Made by a program: the position numbers and the translations under genes. A DNA stretch of 64,000 nt from contig NC_058145.1 in the NCBI RefSeq assembly GCF_011075055.1, positions 16,427,894-16,491,893 on the forward strand. Reading direction: 5' to 3'. Positions 34,860-46,739 of the stretch are shown here, in pieces (the stretch's first letter is position 1; each line of letters begins with the position of its first letter). The notes beneath the pieces are model-generated. The model did not search any database. It was given only the letters and a program-made list of their open reading frames with translations, and was not told where the DNA came from. The DNA comes from Mangifera indica. Taxonomy: Eukaryota; Streptophyta; Magnoliopsida; Sapindales; Anacardiaceae.

Positions 34860-36775
34860 TAAAATAATATCATAATAAAATGATATCATCTTTCAATTTA
34901 GATAATTTTTATCAATTTTTTTCTGTATATATTTTATGTTATCAATTCATGATGCTAAAACTGAAAAGTACATAAAGATATATAAATTATTTCATACAGT
35001 GGAATGTACCGACAACCTTAGTTATGCAGCCTCTATTTTCATTTTGCTAAGACGAAAATTAATTAAAATAACCATTTTTGGAGGATACATTCGATTTTAG
35101 TCAATACTCTAAGACTTACATAGATCAGCTAAACATATCAATAATGATAGGACTGCCTTCATCTATAACTTTTTAATACTTTGAAAACCCTAACTTTTCA
35201 CAATCTCAATTTCAAGTTTCCAAATTAATTTTATATAATTATTAACTGAAAAATAACTTAATTTTTAAATTGAATTCAAAATCTTGTAACCTAAAAAATA
35301 ATTGAATGTCTAAATTGAATTCATAATATCGTAACCTAAAAATAATTGAATTCAAAATTTATATATTATTATAAGGATCCTTTTTCTTATTTTTATCTTA
35401 AAATGTAATAAAATTTACTAATATAACTTGCTAAAAAAGATGAAATTCATATTTTTTTAAATCTGAGGGTGAATACTTATTATTTTAACATAGTTCGGGT
35501 GAGAGATAGGTTTTTTTTTAAACGAAAAACCTTACTTAAATTGGATAAATCCCCAAATAAATTAAGAGTTTAATTTTAATATATCGTCAAAAGAGACTTT
35601 AACTCATGTTTTCTTATATATAAAACCTTTTCTTTTATCATTCAGATTATCTCTTCGAGGTAATGAGAAATAGTTATTTTCCCTTAAAATAATCCCCTAT
35701 CGATTGTAATGCTAATTTCTTAAAATCAATTATAAAACTCATATGTAACTTTTATCCTAACCTTTAGAAGATAAAATCCTTTTCAATTTAGTATAACTAA
35801 TATGTAGATTCAAAGCTTTAAACAAGCAACATTCCAAGAACAAGTGTTAAAATAAATGATATTTTTATTCAATAATTAAAAAAAAAACCAGACATTAGTT
35901 TAATTTGTTAAATGAAGAGACAAAATCGGAAATATGCTAAAAATTAATTAGATACAAATAACAAAAGAGTTCATTTTTTTTTTTTTAATCACATGAAGAG
36001 CATATTGATGATTTTCATCTTATTTTATTCTATTTTCAAATGTTTTAACTTTTATATTTTATATTATTTTTTAAAATATTATCATTACAAAATTGTATAA
36101 GAAATATTTTTTCTTTGATTTAGACACTTATTTTTTTAATTTTGTTGAAAACAAACATAGAGTTAAGAAAACCCCAAAGGATGGTTTCAATAACAAAAGA
36201 GAAAACTTCATATATAAGAGAATATAAATTCACGTCTCATTTAATAATATATCCAAATTAAATTCTTAATTTATCTGATTCAGTTTTTGTAAGGTCAATC
36301 ACTAGAACTAAGGTTTGTTCTGCTCAATATAGTTAGTTCGGTCTTGAAAAGTGGCGATCTGGCTTGAGTGGAGTTTCTCGTTACCAAAAATATATGTATA
36401 TGTATATGTATATTCTTAATTTTATTTTTTTGGCTTATTTTGTTTATGGGTGTTTGTGTTTTTATGCACAATTTTGTTTAAATATAGAATAATCTATTTA
36501 AGCAATAAAAATTATTTATTAGAGAAAAATCATTATATTATACCCTTTATGGTTATAACATTACTTGCTTAAAATTTGGCATCTAACTATGAACATGAAT
36601 GATTTAAAGGGTGTTTTGCGTTACAAATCCTTCACAACTTAGAAAACCTTAACTAACCACCACTCATTAACCAACCTTCCATGCATAATTAATTTCAGCA
36701 GAAGATGCCTTATAAAACCTTAAATCTGTTGGGAGACTCACAGGCGTTATCTTCATACCCCCATCTCAACCCATC

Positions 36776-36782
36776 TATAAAT
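36776..36782 (+). promoter_or_regulatory. TATA box of class C (unit 2)
   Basis: TATAAAT, 76 bases before the ATG. Confidence 0.8.
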
Positions 36783-36851
36783 TCTGGCTTGGCTAAGTCA
36801 TCTCTCACTTCTCCTTATAGATTACAATATCGCTAGCATTTCAAGTGAAAA

Positions 36852-37145
36852 ATGAAGAGGGTTTGTTGTGATCTAGTCTTGGTGCTGTCCATGTTGGTGG
36901 TTTTGTTTATGGCTTCGAAAGAGGTGTGTGTGACATCCCACAAGCTATGCAGTCCCTTGGATTTGTCATCGTGCATGCCTGTGACATTGCCGACTCGACC
37001 GACAGAAATTTGTTGCAAATCATTGAAGGGTCAAATGAAATGCTTTTGTGAATACAAAAAAGACCAATCTGTTAGTCGTTTACTTATCGCTCAAATAGTT
37101 CTTCAGTTAGCCCCCGCATGTGGTATTGATATACCTAAGTGTTAA
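36852..37145 (+). CDS. Type-2 nsLTP, class C (unit 2)
   Basis: 97 residues, identical to the protein at 29486-29779: signal peptide, X12 spacing before CC, CFC, final PKC. Confidence 0.92.
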   Translation: MKRVCCDLVLVLSMLVVLFMASKEVCVTSHKLCSPLDLSSCMPVTLPTRPTEICCKSLKGQMKCFCEYKKDQSVSRLLIAQIVLQLAPACGIDIPKC

Positions 37146-37843
37146 TAAAATGATATCATAATAAAATAATATATCTTTCCATTTAGAGGATTTCCATCAA
37201 TCTTGTTCTTTATATGTTTTACTTTATCAATTCATGGTGCTAAAAACTGAAAAGTATAAAATGATGATATCAATAAAATTATGTGCATAATTTTTATATA
37301 CAAACAATGATGTATCATAATATAAGTGAGTATTATTTTATCTTTAATTTTTAATTATCTAATATATCATTTTTGTGTATATAATACTATTCAAAAGATA
37401 TATGAATTGTTTGATATGGCGGAATGCGTTGACAACCTTAGTTATGTACCCTAAATTTTCATTTTGCTAAGATGAAATTTAATTAAAATAACTATTTTTA
37501 GAGGATGCATTCAATTTTAGTCGATACTCTAAGGTTTATATACATACAACTAAACATATCAATGATGGTAGGATTTCTTTAATCCATAGCCTTTTTACAC
37601 TTTAAAAACCCTACCTTTTCACAATCTCAATTCCAAAATTTGACCTAAAAGTAATTGAATTTCCAAATTAATTTAATTAAATTATTACCTAAATAACCCA
37701 CTCCAATTCCTTGTAAATTTAATCTGATTTTTTTAACTTGTGTAAAAATCAATGTAAGTCTTTAATTTTTATTTAGGCATCATTCACTTGTTTTTATTTT
37801 GAATTATTTTGTTGCTTTTTTATCCTCAGAAATTTGAATATAT

Positions 37844-37850
37844 GATATAA
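37844..37850. repeat. Unit 2/unit 3 junction
   Basis: The same GAT microhomology junction as at 30478. Confidence 0.9.
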
Positions 37851-38204
37851 TATATAATACATAATAAAAAAAATTAGTTTTTAATAAATTATATAATATA
37901 TAATTCGACTATCATAATATAATCTTTGTAAATTATAATACATATGTGTAAATTTTTACGTACAATTTTTCATATTTTATTGGCTTGATTTTCGTTATCA
38001 CATAACCATTATAATTTTCCGCCATAAGTGATATCTAATAAAATTTTAAAAGAAAAGTTCTCATTTATTTTAAAATTTTATAAAAATTAAAAATTTTTAA
38101 AAATCAATTTAAGTGAACCAACTCACCAAAAAGCCCACAATAACATGATGCAGGATGCTATGAGTTGTGGCCCAATCTTTAGCTTTGAGACAGGGACAGG
38201 GTCT

Positions 38205-38550
38205 TGTCAAAACCCACTATTCGCTGGGTCTTGACACGCCACAACATGGCTCGTTACACAATGAATTACACCATATTGGGCATTTCCCAAACCTATTGTG
38301 GCGACAATGCCATAACTAAACCAAATGCATCTTAATTACGACCCAAAATGTGTTGGCAGAGTCACAAGATATACCTACCATATATTTCACCACCATTACA
38401 AATCCAAAATTTCCTTATTTAACCACTACTCATTGACCAACACTTGTTCCATGTATAATCACAACAAAAGATACCTTTTTTAAAACTCTAAAACTGTTGG
38501 CTGGCTCACGGGAATTATTTCAATACCACCATCTCAACCCATCTATAAAT
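38205..38550 (+). promoter_or_regulatory. Class A promoter (unit 3)
   Basis: W-box palindrome at 38205-38236 and TATAAAT at 38544-38550. Confidence 0.6.
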
Positions 38551-38621
38551 TCTAGCTTAGTTAAGCTATCTCCCACCTGTCAATATAGATAGCAATACTG
38601 CAAGCGATTCAATTCAAGAAA

Positions 38622-38918
38622 ATGAGGAGGGTTTGTGGTGATTTCGTCATGGTGGTGGCCATGTTGGTTGTTTTCTTGATGGCTTCTAAGGAGGTGTGTG
38701 TCATGTCCCAGCAGGGATGCGATATCACGGAGTTGAGGCCATGTTTACCTGCAGTGACATCCCCGGCTCAGCCGACAGCAATTTGTTGCAGCAAATTGAA
38801 GAGTCAAACACAATGCTTTTGTAAATACTTAAAAGACCCAGCTTTCAGTCATTTTGCTACCCCTGAAGTAACTCAAAAGTTAACCACCGCGTGTGGTATT
38901 AAGATACCTAAGTGTTAA
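38622..38918 (+). CDS. Type-2 nsLTP, class A (unit 3)
   Basis: 98 residues, identical to the unit 1 and unit 2 proteins. It lies in the part of unit 3 that is nearly identical to unit 2. Confidence 0.93.
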   Translation: MRRVCGDFVMVVAMLVVFLMASKEVCVMSQQGCDITELRPCLPAVTSPAQPTAICCSKLKSQTQCFCKYLKDPAFSHFATPEVTQKLTTACGIKIPKC

Positions 38919-39145
38919 TTAGTTTCCTGTTCATCAATGGCAAATCTTAAAGGAGTTTATTGTTTTTTAATAATAATATAATATCATCTTTCAATATGAA
39001 TATTATCATCAATATTATTCTATTAATGTTTTTCTTTATAAATTCATAGTGCTAAAAACCGAAAGTATAAATATATGTGTAATGCACTCACTATATTCAT
39101 TTTGCTTTTTATTAATAAAATAAAGAGGAAAATTAATTAAAATAA

Positions 39146-40071
39146 GGCTAAAAGACTTATTCCCACCCAAGGTATGGTAAAATCCCAAAGTTCTACCCTC
39201 TAACTTTCAAAAATCCAAACACCCACTCATAAATTAAAATCTGTTAAAATTTTCAGTTAGGGTTAAGGGTAAAATCATTATTTAATAATAATAATATTTT
39301 AAAAATAAAAGTTTATATCATTTTACCCATTTAATTTGGAAAGCTAATAATTTCTCATAAAATTAAATTTTAAAAATTGACATTTCCCCCTTACCTAGGG
39401 TTTCAAATTTTGTTGATGAATTTTTGACAAACGACGGTCGATCTCTCTCCCTCCCAAAGACTTTTATCCTTAAATTGATAACGTCTGGATTTGACAAACT
39501 CTAGATTAAGAGTTAAAATTCTTCATCTGAACCTTCGTCGTTTTGACAAAATCATTTTCATTTAGACAGTGACAATGGTCTAGACGAGAAGTCGTCCTCC
39601 TCCAAACAAGCATGACTCCTTGTTTGGATCATTGTCATCATCTAGACAAAGTTGACTTTGTTTAAATGATGAAAGTCCAGATGAAGAGTTTTAACTCTTT
39701 ATCTAGATTTTGTTTGGATTTTATCAAATCCATATGTTATCGGTCAGAGGGAGAGAAGTCACCAAGAGGGAGAGAAATCGGTTGTCATTCATAGGAAATT
39801 CGATTGCGAAATTTGAAACCTTAAGTAGGGAAAAAATATCACTTTTTAAATTTAATTTTGGAGAGAAAATTGTTAGTTTTTCAAATTAAGAGGGTAACTG
39901 ATATAACTTTTTATTTTCTTAAATATTATTATTAAATAACGATTTCACCTTTGACTTTAACTGAAAATTTTAACATAATTTAGTTCATAGGTGAGTATTT
40001 GAGTTTTTGAAAATTGAATTGTGGAACTTTGAGATTTTACTATACCTTGGGTGAGAATAAGTCTTTTGGCC
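39146..40071. mobile_element. Mutator-like miniature element, unit 3 copy
   Basis: Same site and TSD as in the other units. Confidence 0.9.
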
Positions 40072-40123
40072 TTAAAATAATTATATTAGGGGAATGCATA
40101 CGATTTTAGCCAATATACTCTAA

Positions 40124-40603
40124 GGGTCCATTTGGTTGGGAAATTTAAAAATTACTTTAGTAATTTATCTTTTATTACTTTTATTACCTTGTTTGGTTTG
40201 TAAAGTAATAAAATATTTTAATAATTTTTTTATTATCGATGGTGATGTGACAAATAATATAGAAGTTAATTTGATTATTACCTCTACTTTAAGTATTAAA
40301 ATATTACTATGAAAATCTTAATTATTATGACTATTTTATCTTTATTTATTAAATTTTTAGGACAAAATTACCCTCAATTTTTAATCAAAATAATAAATAA
40401 TATGAAAAATATTTTGTATACCCATTAATCTTTCATATAATAAATAAAATAATATATTAGTATTTTTTTATTACTTCTAACCAAACACAATAATTATTTA
40501 TACATACTAATTTTATCAAATATAGTAATAAACTTATATCTAGTAATCTTCAAGATAATCTTTGAATTTCAATAATAAAATATTTTTCAAATCAAATGTC
40601 TCC
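40124..40603. mobile_element. PIF/Harbinger-like miniature element, unit 3 copy
   Basis: Same as unit 1, with one substitution near the right end (CAAATCAAATG). Confidence 0.75.
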
Positions 40604-41632
40604 TAGGGGTTATAATCAAACATATCAAATAAGACTGTTGTCATCTATAACTTTGTTACAGTTTGAAACCCTAACTTTTTTCTATTATAAATTTCAAATT
40701 TATTTCATAAAATAATTACCTTAAGATAATTTAACTTTTAGATATTCACTAAATTATTACCTAAAAAATAACATAAATTTCAAATTAATTTCCAAATTCA
40801 TTTAATGAAATTATTACCTTATAAATTAATTGAATTTCCAAAAAATTAATTGAATATCCAAATTGATTTGGTGAAATTATAAACTTTTAAGTAATTGAAT
40901 TTCCATATTTGTTTCATGAAATTATTCTCTTAAAAAAAAACCAAATTTCCAAATTGATTTTATGACATTATCAGCTAAAAATGTAATTGAACGTTTAAAT
41001 TGATTTCACGAAATTATTATCTTAAAAATGTAATTGAATTTTTTTATCAGATGTATGTTTCGTCCCGGGAGGCAGGCAATCCTAGGAATTGATGTCGTGC
41101 TTTGAAGAGTGAAATACAATAATGCCCTTTTGGATACTTAAAAAAACCTAATTTTTAGCAGTTTAGTTAACCACAAAGTAACTCAAATGTGCATTTTAAA
41201 TATACAAATAAATATATATTTATATGTATTATCATGTAATTTAATAAATTTAAATTAAGAATAAAGTAACACACAATATTGCTTAAACGTTATTCATTAT
41301 ATTTAGTATTATAATAAATTATGTGTAACTATTTTAAGAACATAAATAAATATATATTTAATTTATGTTATCATATAATTGGATTATTTTAAATTAAAAA
41401 TAAAGTAATATTCAATCGTATGATAACAAATATAATTGTATATCTATTTATTTATTTAAAATAAATATGACAATATTGCTCTTAGCGTTAATATACTTAA
41501 GTGTTAATTAGCTCTTTATTCATCAATCGAAACTCTTACATGAGTTTTCTTTTATTAAAGAATAATATAATGTCATCTTTCAATTTAGAGAATTTTCATC
41601 AATATTGTTCTTTAAATGCTTAAACTGTTTCA

Positions 41633-41895
41633 AAATTGCCGGTTGTTCATCCTCCAGGTGACTGGATTATTAATCGAAATGGGTTCTACAACACAGACTT
41701 AATCTCCAAACCAACTGTGAAGAAGACTATCCGACTCCTGGACATCCATGCATCAATGCAGATCAGCAGACAACAGCACTCTCCAGGAGATTGGCAACGA
41801 TTTTACATAACTTTTATAGTGAATTAATACTTTTTAGTTCATGGGGAGGGGCCAGAGAAGGATTCCGCAGGTCAATATGGCAAATTTGGGAGAAA
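41633..41895 (+). pseudogene. ORF fragment upstream of B (unit 3)
   Basis: As 26868-27130, with TGC changed to TCC (Cys to Ser) in DLICK. Its frame is otherwise open. Confidence 0.5.
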
Positions 41896-42030
41896 GTTAC
41901 TTCACTTAATCCCCACTCATTAACCAACATTTGTTCCATGTATAAACTCAATAGGAGATGCCTTGTCAAACCTTTAATCTTATTGGCGGACTTACATGGA
42001 GTTATTTCAATACCACCATCTCAACCCATT

Positions 42031-42037
42031 TATAAAT
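42031..42037 (+). promoter_or_regulatory. TATA box of class B (unit 3)
   Basis: TATAAAT, 74 bases before the ATG at 42105. Confidence 0.75.
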
Positions 42038-42104
42038 TCTTATTTGGCTAAGTCATCTCTTATTTCTCCATATAGATTTCAACATCGCCAACAATTCAAG
42101 AAAA

Positions 42105-42260
42105 ATGAGTAGGTTTTGTTGTGATCTAGTCTTGGTGGTGTCCATTTTGGTGGTTTTGTTTATGGCTTCGAAAGAGGTGCATGTGACGTCCCAAGTCCTA
42201 TGCATTCCCTTGGAGTTGACGCCGTGCATGCATGCAATGACATTGCCGACTCAATGTTAA
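42105..42260 (+). pseudogene. Class B mini-LTP (unit 3)
   Basis: Same 51-codon sequence as the unit 1 copy although the surrounding spacer differs at several sites (for example ATATCGTC after the stop). Confidence 0.75.
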
Positions 42261-44169
42261 TAAAATAATATCATAATAAAATGATATCGTCTTTCAATTT
42301 AGATAATTTTTATCAATTTTTTTTTGTATATATTTTATGTTATCAATTCATGATGCTAAAACTGAAAAGTACATAAAGATATATAAATTATTTCATACAG
42401 TGGAATGTACCGACAACCTTAGTTATGCAGCCTCTATTTTCATTTTGCTAAGACGAAAATTAATTAAAATAACCATTTTTGGAGGATACATTCGATTTTA
42501 GTCAATACTCTAAGACTTATATAGATCAGCTAAACATATCAATAATGATAGGACTGCCTTCATCTATAACTTTTTAATACTTTGAAAACCCTAACTTTTC
42601 ACAATCTCAATTTCAAGTTTCCAAATTAATTTTATATAATTATTAACTGAAAAATAACTTAATTTTTAAATTGAATTCAAAATCTTGTAACCTAAAAAAT
42701 AATTGAATGTCTAAATTGAATTCATAATATTGTAACCTAAAAATAATTGAATTCAAAATTTTTATATTGTTATAAGGATCCTTTTTCTTATTTTTATCTT
42801 AAAATGTAATAAAATTTACTAATATAACTTGCTAAAAAAGATGAAATTCATATTTTTTTAAATCTGAGAGTGAATACTTATTATTTTAACATAGTTTGGG
42901 TGAGAAATAGGTTTTTTTTTTTTTAACGAAAAACCTTACTTAAATTGGATAAATCCCCAAATAAATTAAGAGTTTAATTTTAATATATCGTTAAAAGAGA
43001 CTTTAACTCATGTTTTTTTATATATGAAACATTTTCTTTTGTCATTAAGATTACCTCTTCGAGGTGATGAGAAATAGTTATTTTCCCTTAAAATAATCCC
43101 CTATCGATTGTAATGCTAATTTCTTAAAATCAATTATAAAACTCATATGTAACTTTTATCCTAACCTTTAGAAGATAAAATCCTTTTCAGTTTAGTATAA
43201 CTAATATGTAGATTTAAAGCTTTAAACAAGCAATATTCCCAGAACAAGTGTTAAAATAAATGATATTTTTATTCAATAATTAAAAAAAAAAAAACCAGAC
43301 ATTAGTTTAATTTGTTAAATGAAGAGACAAAATCGAAAATATGCTAAAAATTAATTAGACACAAATAACAAAAGATTTCATCTTTTTTTTTTTTAATCAC
43401 ATGAAGAGCATATTGATGATTTTCATCTTATTTTATTCTATTTTCAAATGTTTTAACTTTTATATTATTTTTTAAAATATTATCATTACAAAATTGTATA
43501 AGAAATATTTTTTCTTTGATTTAGACACTTATTTTTTTAATTTTGTTGAAAACAAACATAGAGTTAAGAAAACCCCAAAGGGTGGTTTCAATAACAAAAG
43601 AGAAAATTTCATATATAAGAGAATATAAATTCACGTCTCATTTAATAATATATCCAAATTAAATTCTTAATTTATCTGATTCAGTTTTTGTAAGGTCAAT
43701 CACTAGAACTAAGGTTTGTTCTGCTCAATATAGTTAGTTCGGTCTTGAAAAGTGGCGATCTGGCTTGAATGGAGTTTCTCGTTACCAAAAATATATGTAT
43801 ATGTATATTCTTAATTTTATTTTTTGGCTTATTTTATTTATGGGTGTTTGTGTTTTTATGCACAATTTTGTTTAAATATAGAATAATCTATTTAAGCAAT
43901 AAAAATTATTTATTAGAGAAAAATCATTATATTATACCCTTTATGGTTATAACATTACTTGCTTAAAATTTGGCATCTAACTATGAACATGAATGATTTA
44001 AAGGGTGTTTTGCGTTACAAATCCTTCACAACTTAGAAAACCTTAACTAACCACCACTCATTAACCAACCTTCCATGCATAATTAATTTCAGCAGAAGAT
44101 GCCTTATAAAGCCTTAAATCTGTTGGGAGACTCACAAGCGTTATCTTCATACCACCATCTCAACCCATC

Positions 44170-44176
44170 TATAAAT
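44170..44176 (+). promoter_or_regulatory. TATA box of class C (unit 3)
   Basis: TATAAAT, 76 bases before the ATG. Confidence 0.8.
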
Positions 44177-44245
44177 TCTGGCTTGGCTAAGTCATCTCTC
44201 ACTTCTCCTTATAGATTACAATATCGCTAGCATTTCAAGTGAAAA

Positions 44246-44539
44246 ATGAAGAGGGTTTGTTGTGATCTAGTCTTGGTGCTGTCCATGTTGGTGGTTTTGT
44301 TTATGGCTTCGAAAGAGGTGTGTGTGACATCCCACAAGCTATGCAGTCCCTTGGATTTGTCATCGTGCATGCCTGTGACATTGCCGACTCGACCGACAGA
44401 AATTTGTTGCAAATCATTGAAGGGTCAAATGAAATGCTTTTGTGAATACAAAAAAGACCAATCTGTTAGTCGTTTACTTATCGCTCAAATAGTTCTTCAG
44501 TTAGCCCCCGCATGTGGTATTGATATACCTAAGTGTTAA
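44246..44539 (+). CDS. Type-2 nsLTP, class C (unit 3)
   Basis: 97 residues, identical to the other C proteins, within the diverged half of unit 3. Upstream it has small differences (AAAGCC for AAAACC near 44108). Confidence 0.92.
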   Translation: MKRVCCDLVLVLSMLVVLFMASKEVCVTSHKLCSPLDLSSCMPVTLPTRPTEICCKSLKGQMKCFCEYKKDQSVSRLLIAQIVLQLAPACGIDIPKC

Positions 44540-45253
44540 TAAAATGATATCATAATAAAATAATATATCTTTCCATTTAGAGGATTTCCATCAATCTTGT
44601 TCTTTATATGTTTTACTTTATCAATTCATGGTGCTAAAAACTGAAAAGTATAAAATGATGATATCAATAAAATTATGTGCATAATTTTTATATACAAACA
44701 ATAATGTATCATAATATGAGTGAGTATTATTTTATCTTTAATTTTTAATTATCTAATACGTCATTTTTGTGTATAAAAGTTGTATATATAATACTACTCA
44801 AAAGATATATGAATTGTTTGATATGGCGGAATGCGTTGACAACCTTAGTTATGTACCCTAAATTTTCATTTTGCTAAGATGAAATTTAATTAAAATAACT
44901 ATTTTTAGAGGATGCATTCAATTTTAGTCAATACTTTAAGGTTTATATAGATACAACTAAACATATCGATGATGGTAGGACTTCTTTAATCCATAGCCTT
45001 TTTACACTTTAAAAACTTTACCTTTTCACAATCTCAATTCCAAATTTTGACCTAAAAGTAATTGAATTTCCAAATTAATTTAATTAAATTATTACCTAAA
45101 TAACCCACTCCAATTCCTTGTAAATTTAATCTGATTTTTTTAACATGTGTAAAAATCAATGTAAGTCTTTAATTTTTATTTAGGCATCATTCACTTGTTT
45201 TTATTTTGAATTATTTTGTTGCTTTTTTATCCTGAGAAATTTGAATATATGAT

Positions 45254-45641
45254 TACACAAGTTAATTGAATTAAAACATACTTGATTTTATTGAAATCTT
45301 GAATATGAAAATTTGGCTTGATTATTAAAGAGAAGTTGAAAGAAGTTTGATTTCTCTCCCTCCACTGGTCCTTGTATAGTCTCATATTACTACAAGGTCA
45401 TTGCTCGATATGAATTTTTCATATCTTATGATGGCACTAAACGTCTTACTTTGTTAACCCTATTAAAGTATACTATAATACATAAACCATTTAATATTGA
45501 TTAATAACATTTTAACCCATAATTTATTATTAGACCAAATAGGCTACATTAATAAAAATATTCTTACCTTAAGGGCTATATGAATCTGTCACTTAATCTG
45601 TTTCTAAATTAGGAGACATTAGAAATTTACTGTTTCTAAAT
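45254..45641. other. Right flank of the array, first copy
   Basis: AT-rich, single-unit sequence that recurs at about 62790-63174. No gene was recognised. Confidence 0.5.
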
Positions 45642-45908
45642 GGCCGGTGATTCCTCCTCCAGAAGAAAGGATAATTAATCAGAATAGGTTCTTCAGCAGA
45701 GACTTAATCTGCAAATCAGCTGTGAAGAAGAATGCCCGACTCGTGCAGATCCATGCATCGATACAGATCAGCAGAGAATTCAGCACACCACAGGTGATTG
45801 ACAACGATTTTACGGAACTGTTACAATGAATTAATGCCTTTTAGTTCATGAGGAGGGGCCAGAGAAGGATCCCACAGATTAATGTGGCAACTTTGGAGTT
45901 ACGTTAAT
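45642..45908 (+). pseudogene. ORF fragment in the array right flank, first copy
   Basis: A 60-codon frame (RDLICKSAVKKNARLVQIHA and following) homologous to the fragment upstream of B genes and to 63175-63440. It starts with GTG, and the ATG just upstream is in another frame that stops after 12 codons. Function unknown. Confidence 0.5.
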
Positions 45909-45944
45909 TTAATGCTGAAACACCTTCCCTGAATAAGCCCACTT

Positions 45945-46475
45945 TGTTGGAGACTCAAATAAAGAATAAAAAAAAAGAGTATTACATCTAATAAACTTAA
46001 GTAAAATAAGTGGTATATAAGTGTTGTGGATTGGACTTTAGCACAAGCCAATTGGTTTTTTAAGTCAATTAGTTTTGTATAATATGAATTTCAATCTTCA
46101 CATTTGTAGACCCAATTTATATTTTTGATATGGTATCAGAACACAAGTCAAACGGCGGGTTTAATAGCCTAAGTGTTTCTGAATACAAGTGATAATACAC
46201 CCAACCAAAAATCGGTTAAATCAAAAGACAGGTCTATCAACCTAGGTGCTTAAAATCTAATAGATTAGATGTTTACACTTAAACAGGGGTGTTGGAGACT
46301 CAAATAAAGAATAAAGAAAGAGAGTCTCACATTTAATAAACTTAAGTAAAATGAGTGGTATATAAGTGTTGTGAATTGGACTTTAACACAAGCCAATTGG
46401 TCTTTTAAGCCAATTAGTTTTGTGTAATATAGATTTCAATCTTCACACTTGCATGCTCAATTTATGTTTCCAACA
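45945..46475 (+). mobile_element. TRIM-type LTR element, 531 bp
   Basis: Two 186-bp direct repeats (45945-46130 and 46290-46475) begin TGTTGGAGACTCAAATAAAG; the right one ends CCAACA. Directly after the left LTR comes TGGTATCAGAAC (46131), a primer binding site for initiator tRNA-Met with one mismatch. ACAGGGG precedes the right LTR as a polypurine tract. The flanking 5-bp TSD is CACTT/CACTC, and the copy at 63478 gives the empty site CCCACTCCAAATG. The 159-bp interior codes for nothing. Confidence 0.9.
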
Positions 46476-46596
46476 CACTCCAAATGACACCGCCTGTGGA
46501 TGTTTACTCAGATTATCTGAGCTTGCTGGCTAGCTTCTTGACCACCGTCTGAAGAAATTGCTAGGATTCAGTAAAGATTGAATGAGAGTTTTAATT

Positions 46597-46688
46597 TTAG
46601 TTGTTTAAGTAAGCATCCAAAACTGCCAACTTTTGATTCCTGAAAGTGACGCAGTATGACTCAATGCTCTTCTTCTGCAGAGCCTTCA
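46597..46688 (-). pseudogene. Terminal exon remnant of an unrecognised gene, first copy
   Basis: On the minus strand, an acceptor-like TTGTAG at 46689-46694 precedes an open frame with KALQKKSIESYCVTF, then RNQKLAVLDAYLNN and a stop. Composition and register look coding. The phase does not match simply to the upstream remnant at 47651-47824, so the gene is probably decayed or lacks an exon here. Confidence 0.4.
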
Positions 46689-46739
46689 CTACAATTGGAA
46701 AGGGTCATATTCAATTATAAGCAGAAAGGGAAAAAAAAA

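Larger units (their letters stand above)
30481..37846. repeat. nsLTP repeat unit 2 (7366 bp)
   Basis: Same content as unit 1. Its left end differs from unit 1 at several sites (for example AATTCGACTATC versus GATTCAACTATC) but equals unit 3. AT-rich stretches 33238-34232 and 34860-36775 hold no recognised gene. Confidence 0.93.
37847..45253. repeat. nsLTP repeat unit 3 (mosaic)
   Basis: Up to about 40590 it is essentially identical to unit 2. From about 40590-40715 it diverges, with small insertions shared with units 4 and 5 (for example GAATTTCCAAAAAATTAATT near 40844) and many substitutions. It ends in the unrearranged flank ATATGATTACACAAG. AT-rich stretches 40604-41632 and 42261-44169 show no gene. 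Confidence 0.9.
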
